Positions 1-10,789 of a DNA stretch of 64,000 nucleotides are shown here, one piece after another. The stretch is taken from positions 186,001-250,000 of the forward strand of contig VXBP01003486.1 of assembly GCA_013400115.1 (NCBI GenBank). Reading direction: 5' to 3'. Position 1 is the first letter of the stretch. Each line of letters opens with the position of its first letter. The translations under genes were made by a program, and so were the position numbers. The stretch comes from Rhinopomastus cyanomelas (lineage: Eukaryota > Chordata > Aves > Bucerotiformes > Rhinopomastidae). Under the pieces are notes generated by a model. The model had not been told where the DNA came from, ran no database searches, and worked only from the letters and a program-made list of their open reading frames with translations.

Positions 1-217
1 ATTGGACAAGAGTGCTATAAAGTGGTTTATTGTCGTGAGGGGAAGCTGCTGTTGAATTGCCTGGAGGACTCTCTCAAACTGACCATGATGAGGGAAGCGA
101 TGATGCCTTCTCTTCTGGGCAATCCACCCAACCACCCAGAGGTACTGGATGTAGGAAGAGCAAAAGGATGGGAATTATTAAAGGTGAATGTCTAGGCAAA
201 ATGGTATTTCACTACTG
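1..217. other. Unassigned sequence at window edge
   Basis: No repeat or coding signature is recognised here. It ends where CR1 homology begins. It may be the decayed 5' portion of the adjacent CR1, but the similarity is too weak to claim. Confidence 0.4.
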
Positions 218-613
218 AAGAGGAAAGGCTGAGAGACCTGGGGCTTTTCATTTGGGGAAGAGAAGGCTACAAGGGAATTTAATCACTGTATATAAATCTT
301 GAGGGCTGGGTGTCAAGAAGAAAAAGACAATCTCCTTTCACTTGCATCCTGTCATAGAGCAAGGAGTAATGAATATAAGCTGGAGCACAGGAAGTTCCAC
401 CTCAATATGAGGAAGAACTTCTTTACTGTGAGGGTTACAGAGTGATGGAACAGGTTGCCCAGGGAGGTTGTGGAGTCTCTTTCTCTGGAGACCTTCAAGA
501 CCATCAGGATGCTCTCCTGTGTGACCTGCCCCAGGTTCTATGGTCCTGCTCAGGCAGGAGGATTTGATTCAATGACCTCTTGAGGTCTCTTCCAACCCCT
601 AATGATCTGTGTA
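218..613 (+). mobile_element. CR1 LINE fragment (ORF2 end + 3' UTR)
   Basis: Reads in CR1 sense: the ORF2 C-terminal coding stretch (remnants of 'RLRDLGLF' and 'LEHRKFHLNMRKNFFTVRVTE'), then the 3' UTR with the 'gaggtctcttccaacccctaatgat' ending. The copy is 5'-truncated and has frame breaks in the coding part. It is diverged relative to the youngest copies in the window, and the terminal micro-repeat is reduced to one imperfect unit. Confidence 0.9.
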
Positions 614-684
614 ATAGAGACTGACTCCTCTTTCTTGACACCCACCCTATTTATAGACATTAACTAATAACTTTATAGGCATTA

Positions 685-992
685 CTACTGGACAGAGTAC
701 TCCAGGTGTGGTTGCACCAGGACAGCACAGAGGAGATGAACTTCCCTTGACCTCCGGGACATACCTTTCTTGATGTATCCCAAGATGCCACTTGCCTCCT
801 TGGCTACAACCACATACGGCTGTCCCATGGAGAACTTATTGTCCCCTAGGATTCCCAAGTGTGTTTTCCCATGGGGCTGCTTTCCAGCAGGACAACCCTG
901 TACTCTGTACTGGAATGTGGTGGTGTTCCACCCCAAGTACAGGACTCTACACTTATCTTTGTTGAACTTCATGAGGTTCCCCTTGAGACAGT
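685..992 (-). mobile_element. CR1 LINE ORF2 fragment, antisense
   Basis: On the minus strand, 972 down to 685 is an open frame of about 95 codons that matches the C-terminal part of CR1 ORF2. It shows 'MKFNKDKCRVLYLGWN', 'LGILGDNKFSMGQPY', 'VAKEASGILGYIKKG' and 'LVQPHLEYSVQ', in the usual order after the reverse transcriptase core. It stops abruptly near 685 before the 3' UTR, so it lacks both ends and is a dead fragment. It has no independent gene function. Confidence 0.9.
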
Positions 993-1342
993 AGCATCAG
1001 GTGGAAACGACACTGTGAAACAGCAATTGCATGTCACTGCTTAGATGTTTCGCTAATGTCAATTCAAATAACTGTGTTTGAGGCCACGTTCCTCTAAGTC
1101 ATTCTGTAAAGATTTTGAGACAGATCAATTTTAATTAAGCACATGTTTTAGAGATCATATAAAAGTGGAAAGAATAAGTAGTATTATTTTACTAGTAGGC
1201 TATTGAATATGTTGTAGAAGACTGTGGTGCTTGTTAATTAGGCTTCTTCAGGATGTGACAGAATTTGGAGTTGACAAAGAGCAGGAAAATACCCTAGTTT
1301 TTACCTGAGGGAAAAAAAGAGAATAAAAAAATCAAAGGCATG
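993..1342. other. Unique sequence between CR1 copies
   Basis: AT-rich stretch with no repeat or exon signature that I recognise. Confidence 0.4.
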
Positions 1343-1858
1343 TATCAAATATATGGGGGTTCCAACAGACAGGCGGCTGAATATGAGCCAGCAGTGTGCC
1401 TAGGTGGCCAAGAAGGCAAATGGCATCCTGGCCTCTATTAGAAACTGTGTGTCTAGCAGGAGTTGGGAGATGATTGTTGCCCTGTACTGAGCACTGGTGA
1501 GGCTGTACCCTGAGTGCTGGGTCCAGTTTTGGGCACCTCAGTATAAGGCAGACATTGAGGTGCTTGGAGCAAGTGCAGAGGAGGGCAACGAAACTGGTGA
1601 AGGGCCTGGAGAATAATCTTATGAGAGGAGATTGAGAGATTTGGAGCTGCTTAGTTTGAGGAAGAGGAGGGTAAAGGGAAACCTCATTGCTCTTTACAAC
1701 TATCTGAAAGGCCATTCTAGAGATGTTGATGCTGGTCTCCTCTCACAGAATCAGAGGAAAGAGCTTCAAGCTTCAACAGGGTAGGTTTAGACTGGACATC
1801 AGAAAAACTTCTTCCTGGAGAGAGTGGTCAGGCACTGGAATGGGCTGCCCAGGTAGAG
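1343..1858 (+). mobile_element. CR1 LINE fragment, cut at its 3' side
   Basis: Sense CR1 ORF2 C-terminal sequence with remnants of 'LNMSQQCA', 'VAKKANGILASI' and 'WVQFWAPQYKADIEVL', through to 'RHWNGLPR'. Several stops and frameshifts are present. It ends at about 1858 within the motif normally followed by 'gaggtggtggag', exactly where a second CR1 copy starts, so the second element probably truncated it by insertion or rearrangement. Confidence 0.88.
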
Positions 1859-2700
1859 TGTACCTTCAATAGCTTTGCTGATGATGTAAGAGTGAGAGGA
1901 ACAGTTGGCCCAAAAGAAGGCTGTGCTGCATTCAGCAAGACCTGGAATAGTGGGGACCTGGGAGGAAAAGGATGTAATGAGGTTCAGTGAGGACAAGCGT
2001 AATGTCTTGCTGAGGAATTAACTCCATGTACAGGTTAGGGGTCAACCTACTGGAGAGTAGCTCTGCAGAGGAGGACCTGGGAGTCCTAGTGGATGACAAG
2101 TTACTCAAGAGCCAACAATGAGCCCTTGTGGTCAAGAAGGCTAACAGTATGCTGGGGTGCATTAAGAAGAGTGTGGCCAGCAGGTTGAAAGGCTTGTCTT
2201 CCATCTCTACTGTCTCCTAATGATGCAAAATCTGGGCTCTTCAGTCCAAGAGAAACAAGGAACTACTTCACAGAGTCTAGTGAAGGGCTGCACAGGCGAT
2301 GAGGGGACTCGAGCATCTGCCTTTTGAGGCAAGGCTGAAAGATTTGGATCTGGAGAAGAGGATGCTGAGAGAGTGGACCATATCAGTGCTTATAAATATC
2401 TGAGGAGTGTGTGTCAAGGGGAGGAGGCAGACTTCTCAGTGGTGTCCTGCAGAAGGATAGGGAGCCTCAGGCACTGGAACATATGAAGTTCCATCTAAAC
2501 ACAAGGTAAAACTTCTTTACTTAGAGGGTGGCAGAGCACTGGAACAGGCTGCCCAGAGAGGTTGTGGAATCTCCTCTCAGGATACTCAAAACGTACCTGG
2601 ATGTGTTCCTTTGCAACCTTCTCTAGGTGAACCTGCTTTAGTAGGACAGATGGTCCCCAGAGGTCTCCCTTCAATCCCTTAACACTGTGATTCTCGCATG
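1859..2700 (+). mobile_element. CR1 LINE fragment reaching the RT FADD box
   Basis: This is one of the two longest CR1 pieces in the window. It starts near the catalytic FADD box of the reverse transcriptase (S-F-A-D-D-V readable from about 1869). It continues through the ORF2 C-terminus with many stops and indels, then the 3' UTR ('gcagagcactggaacaggctgcccagagaggttgtgg', 'ggtgaacctgctttag') and ends near 2690 in 'aacactgtgattctcg'. The tail style ('gtccccagaggtctccctt') differs from the young 'ctttcgaggtccc' copies, so it belongs to an older subfamily. Confidence 0.9.
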
Positions 2701-5700
2701 GGAACATGAGTGGCAGAGCCTCTGCTGCTGGTGTCTTCTTTTATCACATGAAGTATCTCAGCCTACCACAACTGCCCTACAAACTCAGCTCAGAAGTCCC
2801 TAGGCCCTCTGCACTTTATTTTTGCTCTCTAGATCCTGTCCATGGTCAAAGGGTTTTGTGGACAATGGCTCAATCTCAGAGCAGGTTCCTGGCTTGTGGA
2901 AGGAGGACCTTTCATTATCAGTCTCCTACAAAACATGGAACAGGTAAGCACCCAAAGAAAGGCTGCTCTTAACAAGAGAAGTTTCAAGAATTAAAAATCC
3001 CACAAGGATAATGGATGCGGTAGAGAAATGGAAGAGCAGTTCCAACACACTCTGCTGCTGTTGTTGTTGTGGCATTAATGAGGTTTTTAATTGCTGCTGT
3101 GCTCACTGTATGTATGGCCATACAGAACAGCCTGGGCTCTAAAGGTCACTAGGTGAAGGCAACGTTTTTTACCATGTTGGGAGGAATCCCGTGCTGCTGC
3201 TTCTGTCCGTAAACGTGCCCCTGTTGCTATGTTTTGATGTAAAAATTTGTTCTGTGTAGTTGTCTCAGATGATCTCCAACACCGACGCGGAGATGCCGTG
3301 TGCGACGCCAGGCCAAATTTCCCTCTTCACTGTAAGAAAATTAAGGTGCAAACCCATGCCTGCTGTAATTGTTGCATACTTATTAGAAGCTTTCCAATTC
3401 CAGATTCTCTGGGTATTTCTTGCCCATGATAATGTGAATACTTAAGGGGAAAGTGTAATTAGCGAATGTGTAGTTCATTCAGTAAACATTTCTGAGCTGT
3501 TTGATGTGACTGAACTCAGCATCACATATAATTTTACACTTTTATCCTACCAGGCAACTGACAGGTCTCTAATCTCAGTCTCAGAGCTTTCACTCTGCTT
3601 GAACTTTGCTTCACAGAGGTCATTTTCCAACCACTTGGGAGCAGGAGCCATGTCCGTTAAATCCCACAGAGTCGATAGATGCGATAATAGCTTTAGGCAC
3701 ATTTTCTTAGAACTCGGGGGAAAAGACAATTTCAATAAATGTAAAGCTACACCATCTACAATCTGCAGAATATGTAAGCAAATCTCACAGGAGAACATCT
3801 TTCTTTTACCTCCTGGCTAGAATCTCTTTCAAAATAACGCGTATTTGTTTGTTTTCAAGATGAAGCCTTGATAAGGGCGAAAAAAAGTCTTGTGTGATGC
3901 TTTAAGAAGTGAGTAAAGAAAAGGTGGCTGCGTGAGGTGAAACAGCCAGCAAGCACTCCCTCAGGTTTGGGTTTTACAGGTTGTTAAATAGTATAATACA
4001 TATTTTTACCCTCAGAGAAAAGGAGATGCTGGGGTGGGGGTGCACTTGGCCGTCTGACCGTCGTATTGCGAATAGGAAGGGAAGTGCTGGCCCAGCATAA
4101 AATTAGGAGGAAAGCAGAGAGCCAGCCTGTGAAATACACGCTGCTAGCATGATAAACAGGCTCGTACCCGTGCTGTTTGGATCTATTTTACACTGTATAG
4201 CTCATAGCTCATCAAAACAACCTCGTGGGTTGTATCTGTCTGCCGAGAGAATGAACAGACGGTTCCTCTGCAGCAGCTATCTGCAATGAGCATGAAGGAC
4301 AGTCCTTCCCTTGACACAGCATCAAAGGAGAAACAACTACTATTAAAATAAAATACCACGAGTTGTTTCAGTTTGATCTTAGGTGCCTAACATAAAAATT
4401 AACCCCCCTCACGCAAGGAAACGGAGTCCCTGCTCAACTGTCAAACTCTCACACCGAAACCAAAAAGAAACTTTCCAGTTCTTTCAAGATTTCTGCTGTT
4501 GTCTTTGATTCTTTTTGTTTTAACTTGCCATGTTTGTGGTGCAAAGGAATAAATCTTGAAAGTAAAGTATCCCCTCCAGCAAACTATTTTACTCCATTCA
4601 CCTTGGAGAATTCTACTGCAGGGGTGAGGGGAAAAAAAAGAAGAAAAAAAATCCAAACCTTGTAGAGTAGCTGGAACAGCTTCAAATTCAATAGCCTGTG
4701 AGATTTTCCTTGAAATGGTCCTTCTAAATATAACAGTTCAATAGGTCAGTGGTCAATATGAATGTTATCTGCTAGCTGGAGCTATTAATTTCTGCGACCC
4801 CGTTCCAGACGCCGAAGGTGAGCCTAATGTTTTAAACACCAGCTTTCTCACACATCTGCTTAAGCGAGCACTAGGCAAAAACTACCGAGCCAGTGGTGCT
4901 GCGGCTTCTGTACTCAGAAGAAAACCAGCCACTGGATCACAACACACAATTTTCCTGTATTCATTTTTTTCTTTCCTTTCCAAGGCCCTTTGCGGAATGG
5001 TCAGTCTGCTTGGAAGATTGTTTCTGACAGCGGGGTGAGGGCTTGTCCGGCTTCTGGACAGAGGTAAGAGAAACAACGCAGGAAATTGTGCCTTAGAATA
5101 ATTCTGCTCCATTCAAAACTCCTAATAAGATGTGGCAAATGCCTCAAGGGTTTCTGTGGTAGCTAAAAAGTTTGGAAGCTTGTAGCAAATAGTTTTTGAA
5201 ATGGGAAGTGGGCTCCTGGAGGCTGCAGGAAGAAGGATGTGAATTAGGAGTCAACCCTGGCTGCAGCAGAGCTCCAGCAGTGGCAGTGCTGGGAGGCTCC
5301 TGGGTCTCTGAGGATCAGGCTGGGGTTGACATAGGGGCTGCAGTGGGGCAATAACCCAGCACACAGCACAAACCCCCAATGAGTGCCTCTTCTGACTCAG
5401 AGGTGTTGGGTGTGGGGCAGGACACAGGGCAGAGCGTTTGTGAGGCTGGACGGTATTTTAGAAAGCAGCCATGAGTGAGTGACACAGATTGCACAGCTGA
5501 CCCACCTATCACAGCTGGCTGTTGCCCCAAGAGGTCCTGGTTTAAAATGCATTTCAAAATACTTGGCTTCCCTTCTTCTGCTTGCCACCCTGAGCACCCT
5601 TTCCTATGCACAACTCATCCTGAGAAGGTCTCATTCAATTACCAGTTCAAACTGGTAGCCTAGTTCAAACTCCCTAGGAAAAGTTATCCAAGGTCTAGCA

Positions 5701-8034
5701 ACTAGGGCCACTGAGAGTCATGCTACTTATTTGAGACTTGAAAGAAGTGGGAAGTCAACACACAACAGTTGGTGTCTAAGGGCTGCCATGTCACTGGGTT
5801 ATTCTGCACCTTCGACAATACAAAGGACCCAGTGGGAAGTTCTTGAAAGCAACACATAGAGTAGTTTTTCTTTTCTCCCACATCTCTAAGTGAGAAAAGT
5901 CACTCATGTCATCCAGAAACTGACTGAGTAGCAGCTATCTGCGTGCAGGGTGCTAACCTGTTGAACCATGTGCTGGAAATTAGTGCTTCCTCAGGGAACT
6001 GAGGCTGGGCAGCTAGTGTGGAGATTACCAGGGGCAGAGAGAAAACATTACTGCAGGAACCAACTGAGGAGTCAAAAGGAGCTCCAAGGTTTGCTCCCTG
6101 TTGTGTGAAGCTGCTTACTCTGTTTCAAATCAGGGCTGCTGAGCTGATTTTGCTGCTACAATGGTTTTGGTTGAAGTCAGGCCAGAAGTTCCTGCTAGCA
6201 CTCAGAGGACCTTATTGTCTTTATTTCTGTCTTTTGAGTGACAACTTTATTTAGGCACCTCTACCTCATTACCCTGATCTCTTCTACTCACGCTAGGACC
6301 ATGGCCAGTTGCTTTGCCATTTCTTCTCACATTTTGTCATCACCACTGGCTCAAAGATTTACAGGGACTTCTGCTTCCTCTTGCCAGAGCCTCCTGTTTC
6401 AGCCACTGTAGGTCAGTCAGCTCAGACTGATTTGCCTGTCAGTCAGGTCTGTTCACTCCACACAGCTTTCCTCTCGGTCCTCTTACACAAGCTCTGTCTA
6501 AACCTGGGAGATAATAGTCTTCCTGATGCTATAAACTGGCTTCTTCTCACCTGCTTAGGTTTAGTTCTTGTACATCTGCCAGTTTGCTGGCCTTCTTTTC
6601 TAGCTATGTGTCCTCCTAGCTGTAGTAGAGACAACACCTGACAGCACCTTACCCCGTACAGGTTCTGATGTGCCTTGTGGGATAGTGCAAGCTGGTTTTG
6701 AAGTTTGCTATACAATGAAGCAGGTCCCATGGCTGGGCCAGTTAGTGTGGGTGATGGATTTATTCATCTAACTTCGCTGATGCGTGTTTAGAATTTCTTT
6801 TTCTCACTATATAATAGTAAAAATAGCTGAAATAATAACAGATTGACTATTTCTATGATCAGTTTATATCCCCATGTGATTTTAATAAGAAGAACCCAGG
6901 TTGGGAAAGAAGCCATGAAGCATTATTATGTCTGCACTCTAATCCTAATCCTCCACTGCAGACCAAAATCCATCTACGCCAGAAAATATCATATGGAAAC
7001 CAGAGACCTTTAAGTTTTTACTGACGCTGTCCCAAACAGAGGTAGAGATGTGAACAGTGCTGAGCTCAGAATTATGCTTCATGACCAGAAGTAACTTACG
7101 CAGTGCCAGAAGACCTTATTCATTACGGAGACAGGTTTAACATATTTATGCCTTACTTGACTGTATGGATGATGATGGCTCTCAAGCATTGCACTGGCAC
7201 TCAGGGATTGTTGAGAAGAAAACATCTGTTTTGTTTTAGCCAAATTGCCCCAAGCAGAAAAATTATGAAAAAGGGTGTTGTGCTTGTTCTGTGCTGCTCA
7301 TCATCCCTTCCAGGCATTTTTCATGTAGAGTCCATTGAATTTCTGGTAATTTGCTTTAGTGAATTGGTACAAAAAGGCCTCTGTAGAACTTGGAGTCTAG
7401 CAGAAAAGTTTTGAGAGCTTTCATAGTCTTTAAAGAGTAAGATGTGCTAATAATATCCGTAGAAAAATTGAACAGCCTCTCTCGACTTTCTTGCGCTCGT
7501 GTAAGATAAGCAACCTTCTCACACAAGAGAGTATCTAAACAGGAGTTCGTGTAGTAGAACAAGATGATGGTCTAAAGCAGCTTGTTTCCAAAATGTGTTT
7601 CAACAAAGCTCTTATTTAAACTGAAACTACAAATCAAACTGAATAATTAGATGAAATTAGGGAATTTGCTGAATTAGCAAATTCTACTCTAAGTTGACCA
7701 GCTCCTTGAAATGCCAACAGATATGTTTTTATATCTCTGGGTCTAGAATGACGTCAGGGAAAAGCATTTTTTTCTCTCTTAAGAGCTAGACAGCAAAAAC
7801 AGGAGTTGAAAAATGTGAAGATGGTTTCTATAGTGCCAAAGCTGAGAGACATATCTACAAATGGGTTCAATCTGCTTCACTCCTGCTGCCTTAATCCAGC
7901 ACCTCAAGAATCAATGTCTCAAGTCAATCCTTCCATATGAGGTGCTGATTGAGTTCCAGTGGTAGGAGGAAGGTTGCTTTTGAGGAAAAAAAGGTTCTTG
8001 TCCTCAGAGAAGTGAATTCATTTCATGCGGAATG
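2701..8034. other. Long unique block, no gene recognised
   Basis: 5.3 kb without CR1. It contains a short CTG/TTG run near 3046-3071, an AT-rich interval at 3380-3560, and stretches near 3500-3850 and 4480-4870 whose composition resembles conserved non-coding DNA (inferred by eye only). Open frames here are about 115 codons or shorter with no domain I recognise. A notable palindrome at 7662-7684 is listed separately. Confidence 0.5.
7662..7684. promoter_or_regulatory. Perfect inverted repeat resembling a MAF recognition element
   Basis: GAATTTGCT (7662-7670) and its exact reverse complement AGCAAATTC (7676-7684) are separated by GAATT. The core TGCTGAATTAGCA differs from the 13-bp MAF element (TGCTGA S TCAGCA) at two central positions. 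Both outer arms keep the AT-rich-TGC half-site that large MAF proteins favour. The palindrome is seen directly; MAF binding is inference. Confidence 0.3.
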
Positions 8035-8228
8035 CTAAAAGCCCCCTGATCATTTTCGTGGCCTCCTCTGGACCCACTCCATCAGTGTCCTTCCTGTAGT
8101 GGGGGCTCCAGAGCTGGATGCAGGACTCCAGGTGAGGTCTCACCAGGACAGAATGGAGAAGCAGAATCACCTCTCTCTGTCATCTCTGATCTGCTGGCGA
8201 GATCTCAGGATGCACTTGGCCTTTTGGA
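8035..8228 (-). mobile_element. CR1 LINE fragment, outer layer of a nest (part 1)
   Basis: Antisense CR1 ORF2 C-terminal sequence: 'gtggcctcctctggacccactcc', 'gtagtgggggctccagagctgg' and 'ccaggtgaggtctcaccagg'. It breaks at 'gcacttggccttttgg' and resumes at 8612 with 'gggctacaatcacaccctg', the expected continuation. This is therefore the oldest layer, split by the inserts at 8229-8611. Confidence 0.88.
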
Positions 8229-8402
8229 ATTTTTTCACAGAAAGGGTGGTCAAGCACTGGAATGGGCTGCCCAGGGAGGTGGTTGAGTTGCCATCCCTGG
8301 ATGTGTTTAAAGATCACTTGGATGAGGTGTTGAGGGATCTGGTTTAGAGGTGAACTTGTAATGTAGGGTAGATGGTTGGACTTGATGATCCCAGGGGTCT
8401 TG
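8229..8402 (+). mobile_element. CR1 LINE 3' end, middle layer of a nest (part 1)
   Basis: Sense CR1 3' region ('cagaaagggtggtcaagcactggaatgggctgcccagggaggtgg', 'gttggacttgatgatcccaggggtctt'). It is inserted into the antisense CR1 on either side and is interrupted just before its own terminal 'ttccaacc' motif, which reappears at 8593. An 82-codon frame at 8099-8347 runs across the two CR1 layers and is not a gene. Confidence 0.85.
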
Positions 8403-8592
8403 TGGCACCTGGTTGGCCCAGTTGGTAGCGCATGAGACTCTGAATTCCTGGGGTCATGGGTTTGAGCCCCATGTAGGACATCTTCAGACAGTACTGTAGG
8501 CTTGCCCTGCTCCAGCAGTGGGGTTTGGACTTAGATGATCTTTCGAGGTCCCTTCCAACCTGTAACATTCTGTGATTCTGTGTTTCTGTCTT
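8403..8592 (+). mobile_element. Candidate tRNA-Lys-derived SINE with CR1-like tail
   Basis: Composite of three parts. The head (8407-8480) aligns along its length with a tRNA-Lys gene. A short linker of about 30 bp follows. The tail (about 8511-8587) is the typical CR1 3' end ('gtttggacttagatgatctttcgaggtcccttccaacc', then 'attctgtgattctgtg'). It interrupts a sense CR1 just before that CR1's own 'ttccaacc' motif, and a possible 5-bp direct repeat gtctt lies on both sides (8397-8401 and 8588-8592). A pol III tRNA head plus a LINE 3' tail is the known SINE architecture, for example the tRNA-Ile/CR1 TguSINE1 of songbirds. In such elements the CR1 enzyme would supply mobility in trans. Only one copy was found, so a chance juxtaposition remains possible. 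Confidence 0.65.
8407..8480 (+). pseudogene. tRNA-Lys-like head of the SINE
   Basis: The D-arm (GGCCCAGTTGGTAGCGC, an A-box), the anticodon stem and loop (GAGACTC TGAATTC) and the T-arm (GGGTTTGAGCCCCAT, a B-box close to GGTTCGANTCC) appear in order and spacing for a 73-74 nt tRNA. The anticodon position reads CTG where tRNA-Lys has CTT. The acceptor stem is mostly mismatched and the anticodon stem is damaged. It is therefore not a functional tRNA but a tRNA-derived promoter region or a pseudogene. Confidence 0.7.
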
Positions 8593-8611
8593 TTCCAACC
8601 AGAGTGATTCT
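8593..8611 (+). mobile_element. CR1 3' tail, middle layer of nest (part 2)
   Basis: 'ttccaaccagagtgattc' completes the sense CR1 that was interrupted at 8402. It matches the expected continuation 'ggtcttttccaacc..gtgattc'. Confidence 0.7.
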
Positions 8612-8671
8612 GGGCTACAATCACACCCTGTCTGCTCACGTCCAGCTTCTCATCCACCAGCACCCCTAAAA
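8612..8671 (-). mobile_element. CR1 LINE fragment, outer layer of nest (part 2)
   Basis: Antisense CR1 resumes ('gggctacaatcacaccctg', 'tccagcttctcatccaccagcacccc'), which is the direct continuation of the piece ending at 8228. Homology fades at about 8671. Confidence 0.82.
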
Positions 8672-9710
8672 TAGTTGGGGTTTACTGTGTAACAGTAACA
8701 AATGTGCTAAATATGCTGGGAAGGTAGTCTTCACCTCGACAAAAGGGAGAGCTGTTTTAGCACCTTGCCTCTCCTTAGGTAGCCTCTCTTCATCCCATTC
8801 TCCCAACAGAACAAGAGGCCAAACAAGGAAGGTCAGGATGGCAGGAAGGTCACATTGGTGTTGGCAGTGAGACGCAGGCCAGGAAGATTCTCAGCTATCA
8901 CTATGTTGTTGCTGCTAACACAATTTGTGAAATACAATAGCCAGATGATTACTGCTTTTCTTTCCACGCGTATGGTTTGGGGGGAAAGAGTCAAGTCTGT
9001 TCCTTGCCTTACCTTTACCCTTGTGTGAGTGAGGCACCTCAGAGCTTGGCACAGCTGAGGAAGCTTTTGGATGTCCCAACAAGGCTCCGCAGAACAAGTT
9101 TTTTCATTAGCATGCCTGAAAGTAAAACAAAGGAAATCCTTCCAGAGCTTTCCCCAATCCTGCTCGAAGAGCACAAAGCCTTCAAAAAACCTCTATGGTT
9201 GAAAAAATGTCGCAGCGGTTGCCAAGGCAGGCCCCAAGAAGTTAGTAAATATTAAAATGGAGCCTTCTTTAATAACGGTCTTTCATGCGTGCAACTTGGG
9301 ACTTAACTTTCAACTGAATAAACATCGTCTGCTGAGAATGCAAAATGTTGTTATTGTTATCTCATTATAGTAACAAGATTCTCAAGAACTCCTCATCATG
9401 CAGTGTTGTAGGGAAGTGTGACAAGGAGGATGGCCAGAGCTCCCTTGGTTCACTTCAGGAAGAAGGTGTCCCAGTGTGTGATGTTAGGGGAACGTTCACT
9501 TCAAAAAAGCCAGTGAGAAAATGAAGAAAACTTTTTCAGAGCAAGGTTTGATTGCTCAATGTTCCGTAAGGTGGTGTGATAATTCTGTAATAGTTCTGTG
9601 TGATGTGAATCACAAGCTACCTCGTAGCATTCAAGATGCTCCAAGAGCAGAGATCAGTGCAGACTGGTACAGGACAGATGTGAGATCTGAGCCTTTCTGC
9701 AGCTGGATGT
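8672..9710. other. Unique sequence, no gene recognised
   Basis: About 1 kb with overlapping open frames of up to 113 codons on both strands near 8833-9255. None shows a domain I recognise, and their mutual overlap on opposite strands argues against coding. Confidence 0.45.
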
Positions 9711-9823
9711 AGAATCAAAGAACCATAGAATCTGTGGGTTGGAAGGGTCCTTTGGAGGCCACCTAGTCCAGCCTCCCTGCATGGGCATCTTCAGCTAGAC
9801 CAGGTTACTCAGAGCCTCATCCA
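9711..9823 (-). mobile_element. Old CR1 LINE 3' end, antisense
   Basis: 'agaatcaaagaaccatagaatctgtgggttggaagggtcctttggaggccac', then 'ctagaccaggttactcagagcctcatcc'. This is the antisense 3' end of an older CR1 type, diverged, with the micro-repeat reduced to two degenerate units. Confidence 0.85.
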
Positions 9824-10789
9824 TTTAGTCGACTAGGATGCATTACAACGCTGGTTTGACATTAATTGTGTAAGGTTACTAGCTGTAGGTTTTAACTAAC
9901 TTTTAAACCTAAACAAAGGTATTTCAGGCTTTCTTTGATGTTCAGATTTATTAAGTTGTTGAAATGTTTTGTTGACATAACAGCTTTCCATCCCATTTTT
10001 AGACTTCCAACCTCCCCAAAACACTGGAAAATAAGGTGCAAGGCCAGGACGAAGATTCCCCACTTTCCCAGTAACAGAGCCAGGAGCACCAGTGTGTTTT
10101 TCCCGGCTGACTTTTCCTTTGCTTTCACATGAATTCTTAACTCAGATTCTGGTTTTTCACAAGCGAAGAGTTTGAACTGTGGTTCAGAGAAACCCAACAC
10201 ATTTCAATGAGCTGCATAACATTTCCATTTGTTTCATTTTCCTTTGAGTCAGGTTTTGGATCAATTTCGCTATCACCAGGCACTGTTGGGGCAAGGTGGA
10301 TCCTTTGAGAACTGGAAACCATCGATTGATTTTACATGTCCAATTAGTTCCATAAATTAAGCAACTGTGTGCAGATCTGTCACACAGCCCTGCTCCTCTC
10401 AAAGCTGAGCAACCCATAAAAAACCTTCTAAGAGCGGGACCTTAATTTGAACAAGGGGCTTGATTTCAAGTGATTAAAAGCCACTGGAAAGGTTCCTGTT
10501 GTTGGTGGTGGGCAAAGTTGTTGCAAAGGATCACATCTTTATCTTCCAACAAAAAGAAATCCACTGGGTGTGTGGTTTGGCTTGGTTTTTAACTCCGTAG
10601 AAACAGTTTGCTTTGTTGTGTTTGTCTCTTGCAAACGGAGGTAGGACTTGGCTGCCTCGTTAAGTGGTTGAAAAACATCAGCGCCCAACATTTCCGCTGG
10701 AACAAGAGGCGGTGTCAGAGGTGTAAAAACATCCTGCAGCTCCAACGTTTGGGTTTCCCTTTGGGGATACCTTGTGGGGTTTTATCAAT
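9824..10789. other. Unique block with candidate conserved non-coding DNA
   Basis: Low-repeat sequence. The interval around 10120-10480 has AT-rich motif-dense texture, including 'catcgattgattttacatgtccaattag' near 10320 with homeodomain-type TGATTTA/AATTAG cores. Frames of up to 102 codons overlap on both strands and look accidental. Conservation is inferred, not measured. Confidence 0.35.

Noticed and set aside
8407..8480. Functional tRNA gene
   Set aside because: The acceptor stem is mostly unpaired, the anticodon position is altered from Lys, and it is embedded in a SINE-like composite.
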